Assembly: GCA_963662175.1 (NCBI GenBank)
Contig: OY759218.1
Coordinates: 22,714,051-22,778,050 of the forward strand
Source of the DNA: Aradus depressus
Taxonomy: Eukaryota; Arthropoda; Insecta; Hemiptera; Aradidae
Direction of reading: 5' to 3'
DNA: 64,000 bases
Shown here: positions 50,358 through 59,640 of the stretch, in pieces
How the letters are laid out: each line of letters begins with the position of its first letter
Numbering within the stretch: the stretch's first letter is position 1
The notes under the pieces: model-generated
What the model was told of the DNA's origin: nothing
Seen by the model: the letters and a program-made list of their open reading frames with translations, nothing else
Database searches by the model: none
Program-made: the position numbers and the translations under genes

Positions 50358-50697
50358 TCAAGTTTATTTTACGAAGGATTTTGGATTGATAGGATTGAAT
50401 GCACTGAAGATTGGAAACCTTGGCAGAACCCCGGAGCTCTTTATATATAAGTCGTTTTATTTTCATAGTTAACCCTTTAAAAAGTTAATCTTTTGTCTAG
50501 TTGTCATAATAACAGTTTGTAACGTCTGTTCATTCCTTGTCTTGTGTCAGTCTTGTGTGGCTGTTCCATGTTAAACACTTGTCAAGTATAAGACCTAGAT
50601 AGTGGAGATAGTTTTTTGAATAGATGGGAGTTTCATTTAAATCGTTTTTTTCAGTTGTTTAGAAAAGCAGACAGACAGGGCTTCGTTTTACAGAACC
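50358..50697 (-). pseudogene. Second Jockey-type LINE RT fragment
   Basis: Read leftwards the translation gives NEALSVCFSKQL, then after a frameshift in an A run NDLNETPIYSKN, YLGLILDKCLTWNSHTRL, a damaged middle with stops, and ELRGSAKVSNLQCIQSYQ followed by SKILRK. This parallels 49461-48979 (YLGFYLDSRLTWNPHTRL, ELWGTAKQSN, IQAFQSKVLRR). It has several stops and frameshifts and is cut at the hairpin element on its left. It comes from a related but different LINE copy. Confidence 0.82.
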
Positions 50698-51070
50698 TTA
50701 AAAAACATAATAAAATAAATAAAAAATTCTTTTGAAATAAATTTTTGATAATAATGAGAGTTTGACAGGGAACCAGGACAAAAAAAAGCAGAAAAAAAAA
50801 AAAAACCGGGGCCGATGGATCACAGGGCAAAAAGCAGAGCTGTCAGGGACCCCTTTGACTGGGTTTAATTTAAAGGGAAGCATTGAAAGGCAAGAAGCAC
50901 TTAGCATGCTGATAGCTGATAGGTAGGCCAATATCCGGAGGACAGGACGCACCGCTATTGTGTTTCGCGCATCACAAGCTTCTTCTACCGCGTTTTTATG
51001 TCTTTTGTTAATATTGATGGAAAGTGTGTTAATCGAGCGTTAATGTTCTTTTACCAACCCATGTCGCTAA
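50698..51070. other. No gene recognised
   Basis: A and G rich at 50780-50830 (two A runs and a CCGGGGCCGATGGATC word). The 84-codon minus frame (50698-50952) contains a long F run from the A tract and no motif. Confidence 0.4.
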
Positions 51071-51460
51071 GGGTAAGGCCACACCGGAGGAGACTAGCTA
51101 GGTGACTAGTGACAAGGTGAGTCGCTTGGTGAGTCAACCAAGAAAACGAACAGCCTAGAACATTGGAGAACGGCCACACCAGCAACTAGTTACATGGTGA
51201 CTCACCAGGGTAGTCACCTAGTAAACAAACCCGTCTGTTCTTCCATCTAGTGACATGGTGACAACTGCTTCTGCAACTATTTTCTTTTTTAGTTTATAGC
51301 TTCTTATTTTTATATCTTTTTAGTTTATAGCTTTTTATTCAGCGTTTTCTCTTATTGATTTTTACTTCTTCATTTTTTTCATTTATTATTATGGACGATG
51401 AAACTCTCATTTCGGCTGTATTCAAGAGAAAGATCCTGTGGGATTTTTGTTTTATATATA
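51071..51460 (+). mobile_element. PIF/Harbinger-like 5' end with start of a MADF/Myb-like ORF
   Basis: The sequence after CGCTAA begins GGGTAAGGCCACACCGGAGG, then several short GACTAGCTAGGTGACTAGTG-like repeats; a GGG...CCACACC start after a TAA target site is typical of Harbinger elements. At 51391 an ATG opens MDDETLISAVFKRKILWDF, like the beginning of the MADF or Myb-like accessory protein of such elements. The frame then enters a TA-rich run and is lost where the hAT fragment begins. Assignment is by resemblance. Confidence 0.5.
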
Positions 51461-51463
51461 TAT

Positions 51464-52372
51464 ATATCAAGCAAAGGTTTTTTCAATTGGAGGTGATTCA
51501 GACCAAGTCTGTGGTTTGGGGTCCTAAGTATTTTCATTTTTTCCCTAATTGTTTTAATTAACAGATCAATAGTTGGTTCTTTGAGAAGATTGTTAGCAGC
51601 AAGCTGCAGAGTAGGTGCAGCACAACGAACTGACGGTACCATTCCTACTCTTGGGGAATCGAGGACCTATTCTGCCAGTTCTTCGTCTTCTGAAGAAGAA
51701 TCACCTCGAATAATTTGTGTTGCTTTTAACATGTTGCGTCCATTGTCTGATGTGATTGAGAAAATTTGATCGAGACTAATATCATATCGGTTTAATACTC
51801 TTTCAATTTCCAAGCGGAGATTTTCTGCGGTCAACCTGCGCTCCATTGAAATAACACCAAGCGTATAAACGTCTATTTTCCCACCATTTACATGTTGCAT
51901 GTTTACACAGAATATCTGTTGATCATGTTGGGTCGCGGCGTCAATCTTGAGATAAACCACCTTCTTGTTTATTTTTTTTTTTCATTCGCTCAACAAATGA
52001 AAGATATTTTTCTCGCAACAACTCTAAAACAGAATAATAAATTGGGTCTGAAAATGTTTTGAAAGCAGGACTATCTAAAAAGCTAAGCGGCCTGCCATCA
52101 ACCGTGTTAAGGTCGAGGCAGGCATTCGTAACTTCGTCTTGTGATATTTCCATCTCAATTTTACGCTTCTTCATAGACACAATAGTGCCTTCGTCCTCAA
52201 TATCTTCCAAAAGCTTCTTCCATAGTGCCGGATGGGCTTTCTGTAAGTGGCGCTGCAGATTTGTCATGTAAGATCCGGCAATAACCTTTTCACAGTTTCT
52301 GCACTGGCTCACTCCTCGTTTGAGATCGTACACAAACGCATCACGAATCACACACTTTTTTTTGCGTCCCAT
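51464..52372 (-). pseudogene. hAT-superfamily transposase, N-terminal two thirds, broken
   Basis: The start (52372) gives MGRKKKCVIRDAFVYDLKRG, then a BED-type zinc finger, CRNCEKVIAGSYMTNLQRHL followed by QKAH (CxxC...HxxxxH). Next are ACLDLNTVDGRPLSFLDSPA and the DDE-fold part KIDAATQHDQQIFCVN, YTLGVISMERRLTAENL, SITSDNGRNMLKA. A frameshift lies in an A run at about 51970. After LAE a TAG (51667-51669) interrupts, and the same frame continues with SVRCAAPTLQLAANNLLKE, LRTPNHRLGL and KKPLLD. It stops at a TA run at about 51464 where the Harbinger-like piece starts, so the catalytic glutamate and dimerisation region are missing here. Confidence 0.88.
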
Positions 52373-52800
52373 TTTGGCACAATGATAATGATTAATTAAT
52401 TAAATCAAAATCTTAAACTTCACACTCAGATGCACTGTTTGAACAGTTCAATGTAACTGAATTATACAGGGGGGATTAATGGCTGATGTAATACAAAAAC
52501 GAAACTCCTCTTGAAAACTAAATATTGAACGTTGATCTTGTTTATAAAAACATCAATACGTAAACAGCTGTTTAGAGCATAGAAAAAGAGATTTATCGCT
52601 ATCCCCCTCACCAACTTTGCATTTATCGCTAAGAGATAATGTTTGTTTATATTGTTGTTCATTTAGGAACATCATTGCAATCTTCTTCCAATGTATATTC
52701 AATAAGGGGTCCCGTGTTTTTCAGTGGTACAATTTTTAAACGCTGACGTTGGGATTTCGTTCCTTCAAGATTGTAGCAACGTAAATTTCACCACGCTCGG
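52373..52800. other. No gene recognised between the two hAT fragments
   Basis: Includes CAGGGGGGATTAATGGCTG at 52469, which could be a hAT-type terminus, but no partner was found. The 66-codon minus frame 52462-52662 has no motif. Confidence 0.35.
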
Positions 52801-52980
52801 AATACTTTTAGAAGTGCAATCAAAGTGAATGTAGAAAGAGCCTTTTTGGCCGTTAAATACTGTTTTATTTATCTTCGCACCCGTTTAACACCAGAATATC
52901 TTGAGCAGAGCATGCTTTTAAAATTGAATACTCATTGGTTAGTAAGCAAATTCGTCTTTTCGTTTTTCCTCCGGATATAA
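52801..52980 (+). pseudogene. hAT transposase C-terminal dimerisation fragment
   Basis: The plus frame reads KVNVERAFLAVKYCFIYLRT, RLTPEYLEQSMLLKLNTHW and ends with a TAA at 52978-52980. The ERAFSxxK...RxxLxPxxxxxxxLKxN pattern is the hAT C-terminal dimerisation signature. It has no start and faces the opposite way to the N-terminal fragment to its left, so either two insertions or an inversion separated them. Roughly 60 codons remain. Confidence 0.78.
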
Positions 52981-52990
52981 AAGGAGAATA

Positions 52991-53043
52991 TAAAAGTAGG
53001 ATACAGTTGACGTTAGTCATATTATGACTGTATCCTACTTTTA
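52991..53043. repeat. Perfect 17-bp-arm hairpin
   Basis: TAAAAGTAGGATACAGT (52991-53007) and ACTGTATCCTACTTTTA (53027-53043) pair completely, with a 19-base loop that itself contains AGTCAT/ATGACT. It lies just after the hAT fragment. Confidence 0.9.
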
Positions 53044-54166
53044 AAAAGAATTTTTGAAAAAATTTACTTTTGAAGAAACCGCAGAAATTGATTCTTATAC
53101 ATATTTTCAAGCTGAATCGAATAAGACTAACCACAAGTAGATAGCTTTTATCGTAAGCGAGATAAAGCGTTTTGAGTTTTATTTTGAGTGAAAAAAATAT
53201 CGCTCAAGTAATAAGTGTTATTTCTGATCTAAACAATTTCGCTCAGAAATAATTATGGCGGGGTGATTTTTGATTTTTTGACAGAAAATTAAGAATTAAT
53301 TTTTGAGGGAAATCACAAAATGATTTTTAAAAGCTATAAATAAAAATCAAGTTATGATTTAATTTATCAGTCATAAAAAATAATTTTCAATTTCAAACTC
53401 TGCCCTTAACCTTTAAGTAGGGAGGTGGTTTACCCAAATGTAAGTAGGGAGGTGGGGTGCTCACAACACCCAAACGAAAAAAATCGTAAAAAATAAATGC
53501 GTTTTTGAAAATTAGTATCTATATTACTATTTCATTTTTTAAACCCTATACCTATATTATATAAATGAATAATTAACTAAAATGCTCGAATTTTGTGTTT
53601 TTTTTAATGATACTATTTTAATAGGATTTCTTCTTGAGTTATTATTTTTCTATACCTTTATCAAAAATATGATATAGTAAAATCATATACAACTCTAAAC
53701 TAAGTTACAATGGATTGTTAAAGGATAGCAGGAGACAAAAAAACTACTTTTTCAATGTATTGTTGCTAACTATACAAATTCAAACAGTAAAGTAGTACCT
53801 ATCACTTACTCTAAATTCAGAACAAATGTTTTCCATGTAATTCATACACATAAATTTTTTGCAAGAACAACAAAAAAACTTTGTTTTCTTATCTGCGTTT
53901 CTTGAGCAAACAGTATATCTACAAGACTAGTTTACAAGAACAGACTATCTAGGACAAAATCGCAAAAGAAACTAGAGAAAGATGCGAAATACAGAGGATA
54001 AACGACCATTGTCCTGTCATCGAAACTTCGACTTTTAAGGATCAAGACATTCAAAAGCCTGGATAGTAAATTCAGAGAGGATTCATTTCTCCTTATAGTT
54101 TCCCTAAATGTTTATACATGCTAAGCAATATTTTATCCAAACAAAAGAGAATTACAACAAAAAAAT
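53044..54166. other. No gene; AT-rich with a possible piggyBac-like terminus
   Basis: At 53406 TTAACCTTTAAGTAGGGAGG is followed by a second AAGTAGGGAGGTGG 28 bases on. A TTAA followed by such a repeat is compatible with a piggyBac-like end, but no partner end was found. Around 53265-53330 runs of GATTTTTGATTTTTTGAC are low complexity. Confidence 0.35.
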
Positions 54167-55150
54167 CAAATTTGACAGGTTATGTCCTCATTGGATTTTA
54201 ATTTTAAATCTGAAATTTGATGTTGATACATTCATTACATCGGCAGTTATTGGGATTTTTGAATTGAGCTCCTCCCCGGAACTCCCCCCTCGCCTAAACC
54301 GATATCGCTGAAATTTGACAGGTTATGTCCTCATTGGATTTTAATTTTAAATCTGAAATTTGATGTTGATACATTCATTACATCGGCAGTTATTGGGATT
54401 TTTGAATTGAGCTCCTCCCCGGAACTCCCCCCTCGCCTAAACCGATATCGCTGAAATTTGACAGGTTATGTCCTCATTGGATTTTAATTTTAAATCTGAA
54501 ATTTGATGTTGATACATTCATTACATCGGCAGTTATTGGGATTTTTGAATTGAGCTCCTCCCCGGAACTCCCCCCACGCCTAAACCGATATCGCTGAAAT
54601 TTGACAGGTTATGTCCTCATTGGATTTTAATTTTAAATCTGAAATTTGATGTTGATACATTCATTACATCGGCAGTTATTGGGATTTTTGAATTGAGCTC
54701 CTCCCCGGAACTCCCCCCTCGCCTAAACCGATATCGCTGAAATTTGACAGGTTATGTCCTCATTGGATTTTAATTTTAAATCTGAAATTTGATGTTGATA
54801 CATTCATTACATCGGCAGTTATTGGGATTTTTGAATTGAGCTCCTCCCCGGAACTCCCCCCTCGCCTAAACCGATATCGCTGAAATTTGACAGGTTATGT
54901 ACTCATTGGATTTTAATTTTAAATACGAAATTTGATGTTGATACATTCATTACATCGGCAGTTATTGGGATTTTTGAATTGAGCTCCTCCCCGGAACTCC
55001 CCCCTCGCCTCAGCCGATATCGCTGAAATTTGACAGGTTATATCCACATTGGATTTTAATTTTAAATCTGAAATTTGATGTTGATACATTCATTACATCG
55101 GCAGTTATTGGGATTTTGAACTAAGCCCCCTCTTATCTACCCGTTCTCTT
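54167..55150. repeat. 143-bp tandem repeat, seven copies
   Basis: The word TTTGACAGGTTAT starts at 54171, 54314, 54457, 54600, 54743, 54886 and 55029, exactly 143 bp apart (last copy TTTGACAGGTTATATCC). Units are nearly identical except the sixth and seventh, which carry several changes, and the last decays after about 55118. Each unit contains CATTACATCGGCAGTTATTG, GAGCTCCTCCCCGGAACTCC and CCGATATCGCTGAAA. Confidence 0.95.
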
Positions 55151-55317
55151 CGACCGACTTCTATATTAATAAACCTGAAACGGGGTTTGTTTGTGGGTTT
55201 ATACCAGCATCACGCCCAAACGGCTGGGCGGATCTTCATGATACTCCACATGTAGTATTCTTAAGAGCCAAGTTGAAAAATAGGCTTTGTGGCGTCCATA
55301 AATTTTGAACGGGAGGG

Positions 55318-55800
55318 GTGCCCAGCGTTCCTAAGAACTTAATAGCTGGTTGCACGGAGTTGCTAAGGACATACTATCTAAGGTGCCCGGCGTTCTTAAG
55401 TAGGAACTAGCTGTGGTTCCAAGTGGTCCTAAGAACTTACTAGCTGTGCTGGCCGCCGTTGCAAGGCATATACTCCGAGAAGCTGTATGGCCCACCGTTC
55501 CTGGACACGTACTAGCTGTGGTGCGCAGCATTCCTAAGAACGTTATAGCTGTGTGCCCAGCGGTTTTAAGCACACACTAGCTGTGGTGCCCAACGTTCCT
55601 AAATACCCACTAGCTGTGGGGTCCGCCGTTGTAAGGCACATACTAGCTGTGGTCATGAGCGTTCTTAAGTGCGCATTAGCTAGAATGTCCAGCGATTCTA
55701 AGTATTCACTAGCTGTGGTTTCCGCCATTGAAAGGCGCATACTAGCTGTGGTACCCAGGGGTCCTAAAAACGTACTAGCTGTTGTGTCCGCCGTTGGGGG
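55318..55800. repeat. 33-bp minisatellite, about 14 diverged units
   Basis: Units follow a pattern GTGCCCAGCGTTCCTAAG then AACGTACTAGCTGTG, with substitutions and a few indels. Because 33 is a multiple of three, both strands keep long frames (55331-55573 and 55543-55740 minus, 55553-55807 plus) made of 11-residue repeats such as LGTTASxCL. I regard these as by-products because neither strand has a single conserved start or stop. Confidence 0.85.
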
Positions 55801-56205
55801 ACTATAAGCCTTATTCTACATGAATAATTGAAAATTATAACATGAATGTACTGTTGAAGAATTGAATAATAATAATGCATTAATAATAATAAATTTATTT
55901 CTGTTAAACCAATACATGGTAATAGGATACGTCAAATGAATTTATACATTAAGATAGCTTATAGATTAGATTTATAACTACTTGAGTCTAACAATTCTAT
56001 GATTAGTAGTAATAACAAAACTATTAAAAAAAAGTAAAAAGAAATTAATAAAAACTGAACAAATAAATACTAAAAAATATATGAATATATAAAAAAAAAA
56101 TAATACAAGATACGTTCATAATAAGTAAACACATTTTTCAATTTAATAAAAATTAAGCAATGTTTCAAAAAAAACTCTTCGGAAGTGTCTTTATCCCCCA
56201 AAGAT

Positions 56206-56240
56206 GTTTCGGGACGTTCTTACATCCCATCAGCAGGCCC
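56206..56240 (-). other. CTGATG-stem-CGAAAC motif
   Basis: On the minus strand: GGGGCCTGCTGATG, GGATGT, AAGA, ACGTCC, CGAAAC. The stem is six base pairs with one G-T pair. Same layout as the motif at 44780 but without the complete CTGATGA box. Confidence 0.4.
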
Positions 56241-57197
56241 CAATGTGCGAGATATAGATAAAGAAAACAATATAACTATAACAATATATGAAAAATAATA
56301 TATATATGTATATATATATTAATAAATTATGAATGAATGTATACAAATGTCTATATAAATAAAAATATATAAATGAATAAATAAAACAATAACGTACATT
56401 GGACTGACCTTTAAGATGTGGAGGAACTCTGCCCAAAATATAAAAGTGAAAGATTTGTACCAAATAATGTTTTTGGATATGAAACACGATTCTTTATTGG
56501 GATTATATTATTCTTTTTTTATTCTTGAATAGGATTCGAACGCGAGATATGAGGAGAAAAGTCAAAGTTCCCCGGGCAACGCCGGGTATTACTGCTAGTA
56601 ATATAATATAACTATTTTATAGTTTGAACGTTAGTCACGAAGCACACCGTGTTTATCTGTTCATTTCTTAATATAATAAAATACCATATAAAATGTAATG
56701 GTTATAAATTGTTTATTTTGTCACTTTGTTTTGATATTGATTAATCAAATATAGTTTGCAAGTCCTCTCCCTATTCCGAAATGTATAATGGTTTTTTTTC
56801 CTCATCCAGATATGTTACACTTTCCCACATTTTATTTTGTAAAGAAAAAAAAAATGATAACCACCGGTAACATATCATTAAATGTTATTTCAAAAATTAA
56901 AATAAAGAAACAAATATAGGTTCGTTGAAGTGCCGCTAGGAGCGCCACTGATCAACTCAAGTTAGCCTCAAACTACCCAACTGAAGATCTTGATGCATTC
57001 GTTTTTGAAATTTAGGTAACAATGAATGTAAGAATGAGATTTTAGTGTCATGAAATTAAAAATTATTACAATGGAGTTGAGTACAATCGTTGACATTATA
57101 AAAAGTACATCAAATATAATTTTAAAGCTAAAATCTTAATAATTACATCGAACACTAATGCTACTAAGAAATAAATAATTAATCACATGAAATAATC

Positions 57198-57459
57198 GGT
57201 ACATAATTTTAAAAAAGTAAGTAATTATATGCAGTAGTAGTGAAACAATAGCATACCTAAGCGTTAATTTATAGAGAAAGATTGATAGAGTCTACAGTGT
57301 TAGAGAGGTGAAATAAATAAAACTTGTTTATTTATGGTATTCTCTAATTTCACTATGGTACATAATTTTAAAAAAGTAAGTAGTTATATGCAGTAGTAGT
57401 GAAACAATAGCATACCTAAGCGTTAATTTATAAAGAAAGATTGATAGAGTCGACAGTGT
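57198..57459. repeat. 103-bp direct repeats flanking a 56-bp palindromic insert
   Basis: 57198-57300 and 57357-57459 (offset 159) are almost identical, differing at a few bases (AATTATATG/AGTTATATG, TATAGAG/TATAAAG, TCTACAG/TCGACAG). Between them 57301-57356 has GTGAAAT...ATTTCAC ends and an inner ATAAATAAA/TTTATTTAT stem. The insert resembles the outer arm of the hairpin at 50162-50355. Duplicated at about 60520-60781. Confidence 0.88.
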
Positions 57460-57523
57460 CTTTTCAATGTGTGAAGGAAGTCGAGATTCTGTCTTGTATA
57501 TAAAGATCTCAGTATTTGACGAG

Positions 57524-57558
57524 CGTTTCGGAAACTAATTATTCTCATCTTCAGGGCC
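57524..57558 (-). other. CTGAAGATGA...CGAAACG motif
   Basis: On the minus strand: GGCCCTGAAGATGAG, AATAATTAGTTTC, CGAAACG. The internal stem is weak (GAA/TTC). Copy 2 has the same motif at 60846-60880. Confidence 0.4.
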
Positions 57559-57812
57559 TAACAGAATATAACAAACAAATTTGATTGTTTTGGACGGAAT
57601 ATAAGGTAACAAGAAAAACATACAATTAAAAGAGAGAGAGAGGGAAAAACAAAAGTTAATACAGTAGAACCTCTATAAGTCCTACATATAAAGATAGTGA
57701 TAGGTCTTTAACGGATGAAAGGATTGTCATGGAAGTTTATATGTAGTTTTCTTAAAGGCCAAATTGAAAAATATGCTACGTGACATCTCAACATTTTGAA
57801 CTTTCTTTAGAG

Positions 57813-58053
57813 CCTGTATTGACACATATACATTAACATGGAGTTCATATATGCTAGAATTGAGTAAAGATATGACAATGAAACTAAATTTGACTAAAAC
57901 AACATAATAACTTTATTTATTTATAAGTTGAGAAAAGAAGAACTTTATTTATAAGTCATTTTGTTGTTTTAGTCACATTTAGTTTTATTATCATATCTTT
58001 ACTAAATTCTAGCATATATAAACTCACTGATAATGTATATTTGTTATAACAGG
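57813..58053. repeat. Foldback element, arms of about 110 bp
   Basis: CCTGTATTGACACATATACA at the left is answered by TGTATATTTGTTATAACAGG at the right. The main arms (TATATGCTAGAATTGAGTAA, GACTAAAACAAC; and GTTGTTTTAGTC, TTACTAAATTCTAGCATATA) pair with about 90 percent identity. The centre is AT-rich. Second copy at 61133-61373. Confidence 0.85.
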
Positions 58054-58090
58054 TCTTGAAGAAGGCAGACTCAGTGCCGAAAGGTTGGCA
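58051..58090 (+). other. CTTGAAGAA-GGC stem GCC-GAAAGG motif
   Basis: AGGTCTTGAAGAA, GGC, AGACTCAGT, GCC, GAAAGGTTGGC. Same layout as the other motifs (CTGAWGA-like box, stem, GAAA) and lies at the outer edge of the foldback. The adjoining TTGTTATAACAGGTCTTGAA resembles, inverted, the sequence beside the motif at 57524-57558. Copy 2 is at 61371-61410. Confidence 0.35.
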
Positions 58091-58199
58091 GGATTTCTAC
58101 AACTTTTTTTTTATCGACTACAAGCCTCATCTCTTCACCTTCCTATTACATCATTGGTCAATTCATCCCAAAATTCAACTATTAGATTAAATCGCTTAC

Positions 58200-58480
58200 T
58201 ACGAGTGCTCCTTTCGTCTCACTGACATGAGTCCGATTACTGTGGGTGTCCTAAATTTTGCCTACCCTAAATTTTTATTCAACTAGGGTAGGCGTGTATA
58301 AAGAGTACCTGACATCGTACAGGCTCGGAACCATAGCTTAACGTCTCATCCGAAGGATGGCATGCTTAAGATTTTTTCATTTTAGATAAAAAACTTAAGG
58401 GGTTCGGCCGGGTTCAGAAGCCGCGATCTTGAGCTCAAGAGGCTGATTACTTATACTACAGAACCTCGACTTCCCTCAAC
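58200..58480. repeat. Dispersed repeat, SINE-like
   Basis: Contains a 9-bp stem CCTACCCTA/TAGGGTAGG, then GTACCTGACATCGTACAGG (shared with 47728-47746), CGTCTCATCCGAAGGATGGC and GGGTTCAGAAGCC, which loosely resembles a pol III B box. A tRNA- or other RNA-derived SINE body is possible, but ends and tail are not defined. Copy 2 lies about 61520-61800. Confidence 0.4.
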
Positions 58481-58666
58481 ATAGTATGGTAAAGTATATC
58501 CTAAATAAATTTAATAAAAAATTTGTAAAAACAAAAGTTACAAAATAAATTATATCAATTACAATATAATGGTAAAATATTAAGCCAAATTCAATACATA
58601 CAATGAAAATATTTTATTTATACAAATGGAAAAATACATTAGCTTCTATTACTTACATCATGCTTT

Positions 58667-58712
<46 letters not shown>

Positions 58713-58952
58713 AGTTATATCCACCTTTTTTGCCAATTTACTTGAAATTAAAGGTGAGGTCAGCTTAAGATAAGCTGCCCTCCCAGGGACTCTCTTCCCA
58801 CAGATTCATTCTATCCTCAGTGCTCGTACCGATCAGATCGTTTTTGTTCATAGTACCTTTGTTACTTTTTATAATTAGAGCAATTAGTGTATTTTGTAAT
58901 CTAAATAATAAAGTTCTTTTTAAAAACGGACTTTGTGGTGGTTGAACTTTAA

Positions 58953-58993
<41 letters not shown>

Positions 58994-59001
58994 CATAATT
59001 A
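58481..59001. other. No gene; TA microsatellites and unassigned sequence
   Basis: TA tracts at 58670-58712 and 58955-58990. Between them is a less AT-rich 200 bp (GATAAGCTGCCCTCCCAGGG near 58770, AATAATAAAGTTC near 58905) that could be the end of an LTR or other element; no partner is visible. In copy 2 the second TA tract is shorter (62276-62302). Confidence 0.45.
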
Positions 59002-59268
59002 CACTAAACTCTCGATTATCCCAGGGCGGTTTATCCGCGGTGCCTGTAGGAGGCATTTTTATAAAAAAGGAAGGTTTTGAAACCTACATGACATTGATTG
59101 AGTTTTGTTATCAGGTACGTCCTTTTATTGTATAATAAACTTATTCAAAGCACTACTTGTGTGGTTTTTTTTAGTGCCTTCGGCCTTTGTTTAGCCATTA
59201 GCGGCAATTTTGCGGCTTATCCGCGGTATCCACGCCAGTCAATCCCGCGGATAATCGGGAGTTTACTG
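59002..59268. mobile_element. Short pogo/Tigger-like MITE, deletion derivative of the 44048 type
   Basis: Ends CACTAAACTCTCGATTATCC and, on the other strand, CAGTAAACTCCCGATTATCC, flanked by TA on both sides. Read on the minus strand it matches 44048-44623 at both ends, but about 310 bp of interior is missing after ATGTCATGTAGG. Inserted next to a TA microsatellite. The same insertion appears in the second tandem copy at 62314-62580. Confidence 0.85.
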
Positions 59269-59640
59269 TATATATAATTCATCCTAATGTTAAGACGAAA
59301 GTGAACCCTCACTTCGCATAGTGCCTCGTTCACTCGTTATTAAGTCGGAAGTGTAATGTCGCCTGGTGCAATTTTTCATTTCATTATTTTAGGGTTGAAG
59401 TAAAAGAAGCAAATGTGTGAGTGACTCGGTATTTACGAGAATTGATGTGTAAACATTTGCTTTAGTTTCAAAAACTTGCTGTCATGCACTGATTTTATTT
59501 AAAATTTGTTTTATAAAAGATAAAAAATGTATTAAAGTTACCAACTTTTATAAAATTTTGGATTTTGAGCTTAATTTTTAATCCTTCTGGATATATATAT
59601 ATACTTGTTAAAGACTTTTAGATATGCCGAATGTGAACTG
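59269..59640. other. No gene; unassigned end of the 3.3-kb unit
   Basis: AT-rich, with GTGAACCCTCACTTCGCATA near 59290 and GATATGCCGAATGTGAACTG just before the unit boundary. No motif recognised. Confidence 0.5.

Larger units (their letters stand above)
55160..56598 (+). mobile_element. Non-autonomous Helitron-like element
   Basis: The 3' end matches 45735-45869: CCCGG hairpin CCGGG, TATTACTG, CTAG, T. A plausible 5' end is TCTATATTAATAAACC at 55160, although the base before it is T rather than the expected A. After a leader (CCCAAACGGCTGGGCGGATC near 55220) come a 33-bp minisatellite and a stretch homologous to 45735-45810. Compared with that copy about 670 bp (roughly 55868-56545) is inserted before the tail, including a motif at 56206-56240. 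No helicase gene. Confidence 0.6.
56321..59640. repeat. 3.3-kb tandem repeat, copy 1
   Basis: Starts at AATAAATTATGAATGAATG within the Helitron-like element and runs to 59640. It therefore contains 278 bp of the Helitron tail (CTAG at 56595-56598), an unassigned AT-rich stretch with AGTGCCGCTAGGAGCGCCAC near 56930, direct repeats (57198-57459), two GAAAC-type motifs, a foldback element, a dispersed repeat, TA microsatellites and a pogo MITE. An 85-codon minus frame at the start is AT-rich and has no motif. No genes. Confidence 0.93.

Noticed and set aside
53406..53455. piggyBac terminus TTAACCTTTAAGTAGG
   Set aside because: No matching inverted end or second TTAA-linked copy found, so kept only as a note in the spacer entry.
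55331..55807. Genes on either strand across the 33-bp minisatellite
   Set aside because: Open frames on both strands follow from a unit length divisible by three; no start context, no conserved ends.
58730..58960. Solo LTR between the TA tracts
   Set aside because: AATAAA and a plausible tail exist, but no TG...CA ends or target duplication could be defined.
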